Positions 1 to 8,252 of a stretch of DNA of 64,000 nucleotides are shown in pieces. How positions within the stretch are numbered: the first letter of the stretch is position 1; each line of letters begins with the position of its first letter. Both the position numbers and the translations under genes were made by a program. The notes under the pieces are model-generated. The model searched no databases, had not been told where the DNA came from, and worked only from the letters and a program-made list of their open reading frames with translations. Origin of the DNA: Lentimicrobium saccharophilum (lineage in GTDB: Bacteria; Bacteroidota; Bacteroidia; Bacteroidales; Lentimicrobiaceae); the NCBI RefSeq assembly GCF_001192835.1, contig NZ_DF968182.1:2451113-2515112 (forward strand). Reading direction: 5' to 3'.

Positions 1-849
1 CTTATCATTTATTGCCTGTACAAGTCTAAAAGAATGCTCAACTACTGATGTTCCACTCTTATATAAGTAAACACGTTGATCTTTAAGGATTGTAAGATTT
101 CTTACTTTTTGGTCTTGACTTATCTCAAAATCTTCCAGAGCAATAAATCTTGCATCTGATTTCAGTCTTGTAACAAAAGTGTATTCTTCCTGGTCCAACT
201 TACAGAAAGTTTGTCGGTCAGATACTCCCCGATCAAAAACAAAGACATTGTCTTTGTTCTTGTCAATCACCCTGAATATCGCCTTAGGAATGGTGAGGTT
301 TTCGCTGATATGGCATTGCTGATTAAAAACCTCAACACTACTAGGAAACATATCGGTCAGACAAACAGTATATTTAATCTGCTTTTTACCATCTTTCTTA
401 CAGCCAACATGGATCCCATTTTCCAGTTTAGCAGCTGTCTGACAAACCATTGTTGAATCAACTCTGGATAATTTGTAATTCAAAGCCAGATCGTTTTCAT
501 CGTAGAGTTGAGAACATTGCTCGTATATAGCTTCATAGGCCTTTCGAAAAAAGTCAACATTCATAGTTGCAAGACGAGCAGATAGAGAGTTATATTTGGT
601 TGTGTTTTTATTTGGAATATTAAACAGCACCTTGTAATGGGTGGAGTTATAAAAATCCTCTAGCGACCTGAGACCAAGACGATCGCTTTCTATCAGTCCA
701 AACAGTAAAAGGCTAAAGACATTCCTGCCATAAAGCTTTTTTACCTGATAATCAACGTTGGTTTCTGAACTCAAATCAGCCAACAAGTCATCAGGTATAA
801 GCTTGAGTAAGTCTTGGACTTTTATACCCTGCTTACAATCTGTTCCCAT
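1..849 (-). CDS. IS4-family transposase, C-terminal part beyond window edge
   Basis: An uninterrupted minus-strand frame of 283 codons starts at ATG 849 and runs off the left edge. The N-terminal ~110 residues are helical and lysine-rich. Then come a VDST motif (~residue 130) and an FDRGVSDRQTF motif (~residue 205). These fit the first and second catalytic aspartates of IS4-type DDE transposases; FDRG is characteristic of that family. The YREK signature with the catalytic Glu would lie beyond the window, so intactness cannot be judged. The stretch is clearly more AT-rich than the genes to its right, as expected for a mobile element. The family call is fairly secure and the subgroup is not. 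Confidence 0.8.
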   Translation of the reverse strand, partial: MGTDCKQGIKVQDLLKLIPDDLLADLSSETNVDYQVKKLYGRNVFSLLLFGLIESDRLGLRSLEDFYNSTHYKVLFNIPNKNTTKYNSLSARLATMNVDFFRKAYEAIYEQCSQLYDENDLALNYKLSRVDSTMVCQTAAKLENGIHVGCKKDGKKQIKYTVCLTDMFPSSVEVFNQQCHISENLTIPKAIFRVIDKNKDNVFVFDRGVSDRQTFCKLDQEEYTFVTRLKSDARFIALEDFEISQDQKVRNLTILKDQRVYLYKSGTSVVEHSFRLVQAINDK

Positions 850-1205
850 TGCAGGAACAAATATAAGTCCTTAACAAGTTGATTGTCTTGATTATAGAGA
901 GTTTTTGCCAACAGTGGCAAACATATTTTGTTGATAACCAGCTATTTTCAGACAAACAAAGACATCACTGTTAATTACAATACCTTGTTTTGTTAAAAAC
1001 CTTTGATTTTCATGATGCCAAAGAACTTTTTGAAATGTCGTTTGATGTTTTGAACACTCCTAATTTCGGATTTGCGATTTCGGATTACCTTCGGTGAACT
1101 CACTTCGTTCGGTTGCGGATTTTGGATTGCGGATTTACCGGGTTGAACGTCGCTTCGCTGTATTTCTGATGCTTCAATGCTTTCAGCACAGGCAGTGATT
1201 GTGAA
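850..1205. other. non-coding flank of the IS-like element
   Basis: There is no credible gene here. The left part (850-1020) is AT-rich and probably belongs to the insertion element. It contains a perfect 7-bp inverted repeat, TTTGCCA / TGGCAAA, at 904-910 and 915-921. From about 1060 to 1140 there is a low-complexity run of variants of GCGGATTTCGGATT, a type of simple intergenic sequence. I could not define the terminal inverted repeat or the target-site duplication, because the other end is outside the window. Confidence 0.4.
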
Positions 1206-1940
1206 TTATCCGCCGCCCAGCACCAGGCTGGTGGCGCTCACCCACTTCGAAGCATCGGACAGATAATAAACAATTGAATTGGCCACATCTTCCGGATCGC
1301 CCAGGCCCAGAATCTGACGGGCTTCGATCATATTTACCGCTTCCTGCGAATAGTTGGCGGCGGTATCGTCGAGCATGGGGGTGCGCACAAATGCCGGAGC
1401 CACACAATTGACCCTGATGCCTTTGGGTGCCAGTTCCAGCGCCAGTACGCGGGCATAAGCCTCCAGGGCCGCTTTTGCACTGATGTACATGGCCCCGCCC
1501 ACAAAAGGATATCTTGTCGAAATGGAAGAAATATACACCAGCGAGCACTGGTTTTTAGCCAGCTTCTTTTTGCCGAGCAACCCCGCCGTAAGCAATACGG
1601 CTGCATCAAAACTCACGCGAAAGGTTTTAGCAATGGTTTCGGCGGTGATGAAGCGCGCCGGAGCCAGGTCGGAAATGCCGGTGCTGTATACCACCCCGTT
1701 CAGCACGGGCAGGGCAGCCACCAACCGGTCAATATCCGGTTGCAGGGTGAGATCGGCCGTGATTTGCTGATGCCCATCCCCTTCGAGTAACTGAAAGGTT
1801 TCATTCAGCCGGGCTGTGTCCCGGCCGGTAATCACCACCCCGGCGCCATACCCGCTGGCCGTAATGGCGGTTTGCCGCCCGAGCCCTGACGAAGCGCCGG
1901 TAACCAGAATTGTTTTACCGCTTAGATCAAATGCATTCAT
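1206..1940 (-). CDS. SDR-family oxidoreductase (FabG-like)
   Basis: This is a 244-aa classical short-chain dehydrogenase/reductase. It has the cofactor motif TGASSGLG (residues 14-21), a catalytic Ser near 138-139, and the YxxxK pair Tyr152/Lys156 (YISAK). It ends with the usual GG-containing tail. It is probably an NAD(P)H-dependent 3-oxoacyl-ACP or related carbonyl reductase. It follows the KAS III gene on the same strand with a 64-nt gap. Together they could condense and reduce a short acyl chain attached to a carrier protein, and both a carrier fusion and a free ACP are encoded nearby. The substrate is inferred from context only; many SDRs act on sugars or alcohols. Confidence 0.8.
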   Translation of the reverse strand: MNAFDLSGKTILVTGASSGLGRQTAITASGYGAGVVITGRDTARLNETFQLLEGDGHQQITADLTLQPDIDRLVAALPVLNGVVYSTGISDLAPARFITAETIAKTFRVSFDAAVLLTAGLLGKKKLAKNQCSLVYISSISTRYPFVGGAMYISAKAALEAYARVLALELAPKGIRVNCVAPAFVRTPMLDDTAANYSQEAVNMIEARQILGLGDPEDVANSIVYYLSDASKWVSATSLVLGGG

Positions 1941-2004
1941 ATCTGGAAATTCATCGTTTAGTTTACAAATTGCTACAGCGATTCTTCCCGAAGCGAGGCT
2001 CAGT

Positions 2005-3084
2005 TTATACTCCGGGCTGTGATGCCGGTTCCAGTTCCGTGAGCGGAGGCACCACCAGCCCTGAAGTTTCCATCAGTACACTACCCCACGACAGCCCGAT
2101 TCCGAAAGCTGAAAGCAGCAGTTTCCTGGGCTTTTGTTCCAGGGCCTCCCTGATTTGTGTAACCATCGTCAACGGGATGGAAGCGCAGCTGGTATTTCCG
2201 AAATCACGCAGGGAATATGGAACACGCTCTGGCTCCACCTTCAGCATTTTGCGGATGGTTTCGTTGATCAGGCGGTTGGCCTGATGAAAAAGCAGGTAGT
2301 CAAATTCGGGCAACTCGCGGCCAAAGTGCTTGAGGGTGGTTTTTATGTTTGGCACCACCTCACGCAACGAGAAGTTAAACACTTCAATGCCGTTCAGCGC
2401 AATCTGCAGCCGGTTGCGGTAAATGCCCTCGCCGTATTTTCTGGTTGCGAAAGATTTTTTACTTGCCAGGTTTCTCACGCCCCCGTCGTAAATAATGATG
2501 GCTTCATAGCCGCTGCCGTCGGTTTGCAGGTTGAACTGCATGGGTGCCGCGCCCGGATCAAATTCCAGGGCTGTAGCAGTGCCGGCGTCGCCAAACAGCG
2601 GATAGGTGCTTTTGTCACGATAGCTGGAGGTAACGTTCGACAAATCGCCTACCAGCAGCAATCCTTTATGCAGACCGGCCGCCTTCATCATGCTGCCGAT
2701 CACCGAAAGGCCGTAAACGTATCCCGAGCACCCCAGATTGATGTCGATGGCCATACAGCTTTTCGGCAGTTTCAAACGGTCCTGCAGGATGGCAGAGGTT
2801 GACGGGATGATGTAATCGCGGCTTTGGGATACAAATACCAGGATGCTGATCTCATTCCTGTCCCACTTCAGTTCGCCCAGCAATTGTTCAGCCGCCTGAA
2901 AACAAAGGTCGGATGTGGTCTGACCAGGTTCTGCCACATGGCGGTTTTCCACGCCAATGGTTTTGATTACCTGTTCCCGTTCCTTCACTTTAATCCATTT
3001 ATAATCATGGTTTGAAAGCGCTTTTGGGGGAACACAGGCCGACATGCCTGCCATCCGTATATCAGAAATACTGAAAATGGCCAT
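2005..3084 (-). CDS. 3-oxoacyl-ACP synthase III family protein
   Basis: This 359-aa thiolase-fold protein has the complete KAS III triad: Cys119 in LGCSGYVYG, His267 in LLFHQANR and Asn297 in FGNTSC. Length and motif spacing are those of FabH-type enzymes, which condense an acyl thioester with malonyl-ACP. It is unlikely to be the housekeeping FabH, because it sits among acyl-AMP ligases, a non-canonical ACP, a sulfotransferase and membrane acyl/glycosyl transferases. Such stand-alone KAS III enzymes often occur in polysaccharide or lipid tailoring loci. It is divergent from the plus-strand ligase gene at 3235. The family is secure; the substrate is unknown. Confidence 0.88.
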   Translation of the reverse strand: MAIFSISDIRMAGMSACVPPKALSNHDYKWIKVKEREQVIKTIGVENRHVAEPGQTTSDLCFQAAEQLLGELKWDRNEISILVFVSQSRDYIIPSTSAILQDRLKLPKSCMAIDINLGCSGYVYGLSVIGSMMKAAGLHKGLLLVGDLSNVTSSYRDKSTYPLFGDAGTATALEFDPGAAPMQFNLQTDGSGYEAIIIYDGGVRNLASKKSFATRKYGEGIYRNRLQIALNGIEVFNFSLREVVPNIKTTLKHFGRELPEFDYLLFHQANRLINETIRKMLKVEPERVPYSLRDFGNTSCASIPLTMVTQIREALEQKPRKLLLSAFGIGLSWGSVLMETSGLVVPPLTELEPASQPGV

Positions 3085-3178
3085 AAAAAAGGATTATAGT
3101 TAACCAGAACTACCCGGTTCTCATCTGGACTCTATCATCGCAAATGTACTTTAATTTTCAGTTGATCCCCCAATTTTC

Positions 3179-3186
3179 TAACTTTG
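3179..3186 (+). promoter_or_regulatory. Bacteroidota -7 promoter box before the ligase-ACP gene
   Basis: TAACTTTG matches the TAnnTTTG consensus of Bacteroidota primary-sigma promoters, 49 nt upstream of the ATG at 3235. A TTG lies at 3162-3164, but its 14-nt spacing is shorter than usual for a -33 box. Only the -7 match is good. Confidence 0.45.
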
Positions 3187-3234
3187 CATGACATCTTTCA
3201 TTCTCCGAATGAACAACAAAATATTGATTAATTG

Positions 3235-5250
3235 ATGATTACGACTGCTCCGGTTCCCGCCGACCTTGGACATCTGCCAGACAAAGCTACCATTGTAACT
3301 GTGTTGCAAACGAGGGCTGCCCTGCATCCGGAACGCAGGGTATTCACCTTTCTGGGCGACGGAGAAAATGAGACCGCGGTGATTACCTACGGCGGATTGC
3401 ACAAAGCTGCGACGACCATCGCAGGTAAAATATCCGCTATGGATCTTTCCGGGAAGAATGTTCTGATGTTTTATCCTGCCGGTATCGATTTCATTGCTGC
3501 ATTTTTTGGCTGTCTGTATGCCGGCGCAATTCCTGTTCCGGTATATCCACCCCGGAAAAACCGCTCCCTGAGCCGGATTCGCGTTATTTCAGCTGATTGT
3601 GATGCCAATGCAATCCTTGCTACAACAGAAATTAATAATTCGCTCGAGCGCAACTTTTCTGACGACCCTTACCTTTCTGCAATCCCATGGCTTGCAACAG
3701 AGGAACTTACTCCCAGACTATCAGATTTCAAGCCAGCAGACCCGGATCTTAATCAACTTGCGTTTCTTCAGTATACTTCAGGATCAACGGGTAACCCGAA
3801 GGGAGTGATGGTAAGTCACCGGAATATTATGGTAAACCTGAAGTCACTTCAGTTGTATATGCTCATTTGCCCTGAAGATACCAATGTCCATTGGGTTCCG
3901 CAATTTCACGATCTGGGATTAATTCTGGGCATCCTTTCAACAGTTTTCTCCGGTTCACACAGCGTACTGATCCCACCGTTTATATTTATTTCAAAGCCTA
4001 TTACCCTGCTCAAAGCCATCAGCAGATATGGCGCCAGACTGAGCGGAGGTCCAGATTTTGCATTTAACCATTGTATCGATAGAATCGCTAATGATGAACT
4101 TAGTGGTATTGATCTGTCAACGCTACGGATTATGTTCAGCGGGGCAGAACCCGTGCGAAAACAAACCATGGACAGATTCAGTGAAAAATTTTCATCCTGT
4201 GGTTTTAAAACCGGCGCCTTCTTTCCGGCTTACGGAATGGCGGAATCAACGCTGATCCTGACCGGCGCCAGAAATGAAAAGGGACCATTCAGTCTGCCTG
4301 TTAAAACCAATTCCCTTAAAGAGAATCTTATCGAAATGGCCGGCCCGGAAGATGATATACATTACATTGTCAGCAATGGTATCCCGATTATGGATACTGA
4401 AATAATTATTGTGAATCCTGACAATTCCCTCAAGTTGGAGGAAGATCGGGTGGGTGAAATATGGGTGAGCGGCACTACCATTACAAAAGGATACTGGGAT
4501 AATGAGAGGCTGACAGCTGAAACCTTCGGCGTTTCACCGGCCGGAATGAACGACCCCCGTTGGCTTCGAACAGGAGACCTAGGCTTTTTACATCAGGGGG
4601 AGTTGTATATTACCGGACGGCTTAAAAATTTGATCATTATTAACGGGAAGAACTTTTATCCCCAGGACATTGAGAAAACGGTTGAAAACTGCCATCCTTC
4701 CATCCGCAAAACCTGCGTAGCGGCTGTTCCGCTCGAAGTAAATTACAAAGAAAGCCTGTGCATCATTGCCGAACTGGAAAGGACATATCTGAGAAAGCCT
4801 GATACAGCAGGCATTCTTGAACACATCGTTGCATCGGTATCGGCCGAACATGAAATTCAGCCGGCGCGTATCAGCCTGATCCGCACCGGATCAATTCCCA
4901 AAACTTCGAGCGGAAAGATGATGCACAAAGCAGCCCGTGAAATGCTGCTCAAAGGTGAACTGGAGATTATTGCCGAAAAAATCTTTCCCGAAGCAGATTT
5001 TTCTGCAGAACTTCAACCTGATAACATCAGTCTGTCAGATTTTATCTGCAACTGGGTTTCTGCAAAACTGAATCAGGGGAAACCCGTGGGCAATTCAGAC
5101 GCACTGATTGCTTACGGAATTGATTCGCTCAAAGCCTCGGAACTTTCGGATGAAATCAAAAACAGATATGGCATAGAACTGCCGCCGTACCGGATGTTCG
5201 AAGATATTTCCATCGATCTGCTTGTCAGGGAAGCCGGCAGCAGGCAGTAA
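3235..5250 (+). CDS. fatty-acyl-AMP-ligase-like enzyme fused to an acyl carrier domain
   Basis: This 671-aa protein has two parts. Residues ~20-570 form an ANL-superfamily adenylation domain with the P-loop SGSTGNPKG (about 182-190), the core YGMAEST and RTGDLGF motifs, and the C-terminal lysine motif PKTSSGKMM. Residues ~590-670 form an acyl carrier domain with a phosphopantetheine attachment site GIDSL (Ser ~631). The enzyme would activate an acyl chain as its AMP ester and load it onto its own carrier arm. Early residues (PVPVYPPRKN) resemble fatty-acyl-AMP ligases rather than amino-acid adenylation domains. The frame is open from a TTG at 3232, but the ATG at 3235 is the better start. Confidence 0.85.
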   Translation: MITTAPVPADLGHLPDKATIVTVLQTRAALHPERRVFTFLGDGENETAVITYGGLHKAATTIAGKISAMDLSGKNVLMFYPAGIDFIAAFFGCLYAGAIPVPVYPPRKNRSLSRIRVISADCDANAILATTEINNSLERNFSDDPYLSAIPWLATEELTPRLSDFKPADPDLNQLAFLQYTSGSTGNPKGVMVSHRNIMVNLKSLQLYMLICPEDTNVHWVPQFHDLGLILGILSTVFSGSHSVLIPPFIFISKPITLLKAISRYGARLSGGPDFAFNHCIDRIANDELSGIDLSTLRIMFSGAEPVRKQTMDRFSEKFSSCGFKTGAFFPAYGMAESTLILTGARNEKGPFSLPVKTNSLKENLIEMAGPEDDIHYIVSNGIPIMDTEIIIVNPDNSLKLEEDRVGEIWVSGTTITKGYWDNERLTAETFGVSPAGMNDPRWLRTGDLGFLHQGELYITGRLKNLIIINGKNFYPQDIEKTVENCHPSIRKTCVAAVPLEVNYKESLCIIAELERTYLRKPDTAGILEHIVASVSAEHEIQPARISLIRTGSIPKTSSGKMMHKAAREMLLKGELEIIAEKIFPEADFSAELQPDNISLSDFICNWVSAKLNQGKPVGNSDALIAYGIDSLKASELSDEIKNRYGIELPPYRMFEDISIDLLVREAGSRQ

Positions 5251-5342
5251 AAATTTATACGACCAGTCCGCAACCGATGGTATAAAATCCGGTTTTGCCG
5301 GGGTGAATGAACATTTTTAAGGGGTGGTTTATTACCGGCCGG

Positions 5343-5576
5343 TTAGCTGACCCTTTCTTCAATAATCCTGTAAATATCTGCGACAGTCTTCGAATTCGCA
5401 ATATCCTCCGCATTGATGGCCACGTCGTATTCCGTCTTAACCATGGCAATAAGAATCAGTGCATTGATGGAATTCCATTCAAACACTTCCCTGAAAATAC
5501 TTTCCGGCTTCAGGGTTCCGGGCGTCAGGTCATCAAATTCTTCCTCAATGTGTGTAATAAAGTCGTCAATGTTCAT
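5343..5576 (-). CDS. acyl carrier protein, non-canonical
   Basis: This is a 77-aa free-standing carrier protein. The frame extends upstream, but the ATG at 5576 gives the normal ACP length and start. The predicted 4'-phosphopantetheine Ser is Ser36 in WNSINALI. The usual DSL is replaced by NSI, which marks a specialised rather than FabF-type housekeeping ACP. Acidic composition and C-terminal length agree with the family. It lies alone on the minus strand between the plus-strand ligase-carrier fusion and the B12-radical SAM gene. A likely role is to carry the chain made by the KAS III/SDR pair or activated by the second ligase. Confidence 0.75.
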   Translation of the reverse strand: MNIDDFITHIEEEFDDLTPGTLKPESIFREVFEWNSINALILIAMVKTEYDVAINAEDIANSKTVADIYRIIEERVS

Positions 5577-5718
5577 AAAAGCGGCGTTAATTGATGCGGC
5601 AAAGTTAGGAAGTTTCAAATACCAATACAGCAAAGCCGGAAATGTAAAATGAAATTTCACACATCAGGATAAAAGTATTTAGTAATATTGCCACCGGAAT
5701 TAGAGTCCGAAGATTGAA

Positions 5719-7206
5719 ATGACCGAAAAAAGGAAGAGAAAACTGCTTCTGATAAATCCGATAAACCAGCACCGGCTGGGCTTTTCAAATGACCCCAGCA
5801 CCAGTTACATGCCGTTGGGGCTCGGTATAATTGCCGCGCTTACACCTGACCACTGGGAGGTGGAACTGATTGATGAGAGTTTTGAACTGTGCACCTTCCG
5901 GCCTGTGGATATGGTAGGTTTCACCGCCTTTACGGCCAATGCTTTTCGCGCCTATGAACTAGCGGCCATGTTCAGAAGTCAGGGGGTGCATACCGTGATG
6001 GGCGGCATCCATGCCAGCATGATGCCCGAAGAGGTCGTCAACTATGTTGATACCACGGTTTCGGGCGAAGCCGAACTGGTCTGGCCCCAGGTGATCAGGG
6101 ATTTTGAGGAGGGCAGCGTTCAGAAATTGTACCAGGGTGGAATTACCCCGGTTGATAAAATACCGCTTATACGCAGGGATATTTACAAAAAATACCCCTA
6201 TGTGTATGATCTGATACAAATTTCACGTGGCTGTCCCATGGGCTGCGATTTCTGCTCGGTCACCAAAATGTGTGGTTCAAAATACCGTGAACGCCTGGTT
6301 GAAGAGGTACTTGATGAACTGGAACAGACAGACAGGCCACTGTTGTTTATTGTTGACGATCACCTGATCAATACCAACAAAGGGGCTGAAGAGCGGGCCA
6401 TCCGGCTTTTCAGGGGAATGGTTGAGCGGAAAATCAACAAGCTGTGGTTCGGACAGGCGGCCATGAATTTTGCCGATAACGACGAAGTGCTGCATTGGGC
6501 GGCCAAAAGCGGCTGCACCCTGATTTTGCTTGGCATTGAGGCCGAAAAACCCGAAGCCCTTAAAGATGCCCGCAAACGACTGAACCTGAAGAAGGGAGTG
6601 GATTACTACCAGGAAGCCTTCAGAAAAATCCACAAACACGGTATAGCCGTCCTGGGAGCTATGATCTTCGGTATGGAAAGCGACAACACGCAGGATTTAT
6701 ACAATCGAATGGAATTCTGCCTGAACAGCGGCATTGATGCCATGCAAACCAGCATCATGACCCCGTTGCCGGGCACCGACCTGTTTTTCCGGCTGCGCGA
6801 CCAGAAAAAGATCGATCTCTGTAATTATCCCGAAGACTGGAAGCATTACCACTTCAAGGAAGCCACGATGGGTACCAACCATATGACCCGCGAAGCGTTG
6901 CAGCAAACCATGCGCGACATCTGGATGAAGCTTTACAAAAAGGATAATATCCGCAAAATGATGTTTAAGACATTGTGGCGGACCGGAAACTTTAAAGCGG
7001 CCTACTGGGTTTACGGAACCAATCACAATTACGGGCGCATTGTGCTGGAGGACCTGCTCGGGGATCAGCCGGGCAACCTTAACCGAAACCTCGAATGGAT
7101 AGGCAGAAAACGTTCATGGTATATCCGCCTGACCAATCCTGTGTTGACCATTATTTATGCCATCTGGTGGAAATATATGGTAAGGCGGTTTACCGGCAGG
7201 CATTAG
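5719..7206 (+). CDS. B12-binding-domain radical SAM protein
   Basis: This 495-aa protein has an N-terminal cobalamin-binding-type Rossmann domain (residues ~8-140; LLLINPINQ, then MGGIHAS). A radical SAM domain follows, with the cluster ligands Cys172, Cys176 and Cys179 (CPMGCDFC) and the SAM-binding region around VDDHLIN. The C-terminal region (~370-490) resembles the tail of hopanoid/lipid-type B12 enzymes of the HpnP group. Relatives methylate unactivated carbons or rearrange lipid skeletons. In this cluster it could C-methylate the acyl or glycolipid product. Its end overlaps the convergent sulfotransferase gene by 4 nt. The specific reaction is inference. Confidence 0.82.
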   Translation: MTEKRKRKLLLINPINQHRLGFSNDPSTSYMPLGLGIIAALTPDHWEVELIDESFELCTFRPVDMVGFTAFTANAFRAYELAAMFRSQGVHTVMGGIHASMMPEEVVNYVDTTVSGEAELVWPQVIRDFEEGSVQKLYQGGITPVDKIPLIRRDIYKKYPYVYDLIQISRGCPMGCDFCSVTKMCGSKYRERLVEEVLDELEQTDRPLLFIVDDHLINTNKGAEERAIRLFRGMVERKINKLWFGQAAMNFADNDEVLHWAAKSGCTLILLGIEAEKPEALKDARKRLNLKKGVDYYQEAFRKIHKHGIAVLGAMIFGMESDNTQDLYNRMEFCLNSGIDAMQTSIMTPLPGTDLFFRLRDQKKIDLCNYPEDWKHYHFKEATMGTNHMTREALQQTMRDIWMKLYKKDNIRKMMFKTLWRTGNFKAAYWVYGTNHNYGRIVLEDLLGDQPGNLNRNLEWIGRKRSWYIRLTNPVLTIIYAIWWKYMVRRFTGRH

Positions 7207-8252
7207 TCGCCGGATTTTCGGGTGGCAGCTTTGCGGTATATCCTGTAAAACACCTGCAACTTCATAAAAACCCATGAAGCCGGTCCGTAAGGCAGGAGGC
7301 TGCCCAGCCGCATGGCCGTGTTCATCATACGGGCGTAGAGCAACACCGGCAACGATCTGATCATCAGCAAGGGATAACTACCCCTGAACTCCCTTTCATA
7401 ACCGTGCTCGTCTGCATTGCGACCGGCAACCATATCCATTACCTTTACTTCTTCCGGAGTCAGCGCGTCCTTCCAGATGGCAATGCGGCCCGTGTTTACC
7501 GGTTTCATCAGGCTCTCATGGTTCCGGATCTGGTATTCGGCGGCACGCTCTTTGGCCCCTTCCAGTTTTTTCCGGTATTCAAGCTGCTCCGGATAGAACT
7601 CCAGATTCAGAAAATTACAGATTTCGCGGGTTTTCTCCTCAGGGGCAGCGGCCAGATCCTCATAACGCAGGCGGAGTACCTGATCGGGCGCTTTGCGGAT
7701 AATTTTGTCCATCAGCTTGTTGGCCCTGACCCAGCGATAGGCGATCAGGGCCGGGATGGGCGCCTCGAAGGTTACTTTTCGCAACGAAACCAGGTTATCG
7801 CGGTAATCCCTGGTAATGTGGATAAACTTCGCGTCGGGAAACATCCTGAAAAGACGGTCGGCATAAAAGGAATAAACCGGATTCTTATCGCCGAACCACA
7901 GGGTTTCAGTCTTGTCGAACACCGACTGGTACCCCTGGTAAACCAGCCTTATCAGCAGATGAAAACTGATTTCTCCCTGATAACCGAGTATCCGCTCCTT
8001 CAACCCCTCTTTCTCCACCCTCCAGCGTTCGAAATAGGGCTGTTTGCTAAGGTCGGCATACAGTTCATCAACGGCGGCCTCGTCCCAGGTGCGTACTTTT
8101 TTGTACTTGCGGTAAAGATTCAGAATTACCGGGCTTTCGAATGGAATCACCACGTTGGGGTGCGCATCAAAAATGGAGCGAAGCAATGTGGTGCCCGAAC
8201 GCGGGCGGCCGATGATAAAAAAGAAAGGGACGTCTATAATATTTGTTGTCAT
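7203..8252 (-). CDS. sulfotransferase family protein
   Basis: This 349-aa protein has the PAPS 5'-phosphosulfate-binding loop GRPRSGTT (residues 15-22) near the N-terminus. The second PAPS motif follows around residues 140-160 (KFIHITRDYRDNLVSL). It is a cytosolic sulfotransferase of the bacterial Sulfotransfer_1/3 type, adding sulfate from PAPS to a hydroxyl or amine. It begins inside the stop of the second ligase gene (4-nt ATGA overlap at 8249-8252), so the two are translationally coupled. That coupling suggests that the activated acyl product, or the molecule carrying it, becomes sulfated. The acceptor is unknown. Confidence 0.82.
   Translation of the reverse strand: MTTNIIDVPFFFIIGRPRSGTTLLRSIFDAHPNVVIPFESPVILNLYRKYKKVRTWDEAAVDELYADLSKQPYFERWRVEKEGLKERILGYQGEISFHLLIRLVYQGYQSVFDKTETLWFGDKNPVYSFYADRLFRMFPDAKFIHITRDYRDNLVSLRKVTFEAPIPALIAYRWVRANKLMDKIIRKAPDQVLRLRYEDLAAAPEEKTREICNFLNLEFYPEQLEYRKKLEGAKERAAEYQIRNHESLMKPVNTGRIAIWKDALTPEEVKVMDMVAGRNADEHGYEREFRGSYPLLMIRSLPVLLYARMMNTAMRLGSLLPYGPASWVFMKLQVFYRIYRKAATRKSGD

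Noticed and set aside
211-456. Plus-strand 81-aa frame at the left end
   Set aside because: It lies antisense to a continuous 283-codon transposase frame with clear IS4 motifs.
2134-2802. Plus-strand 222-aa frame opposite the KAS III gene
   Set aside because: It is antisense to a gene with a complete catalytic triad; the frame is a codon-bias shadow.
3232-3234. TTG start for the ligase-carrier fusion
   Set aside because: An ATG follows immediately and is preferred.
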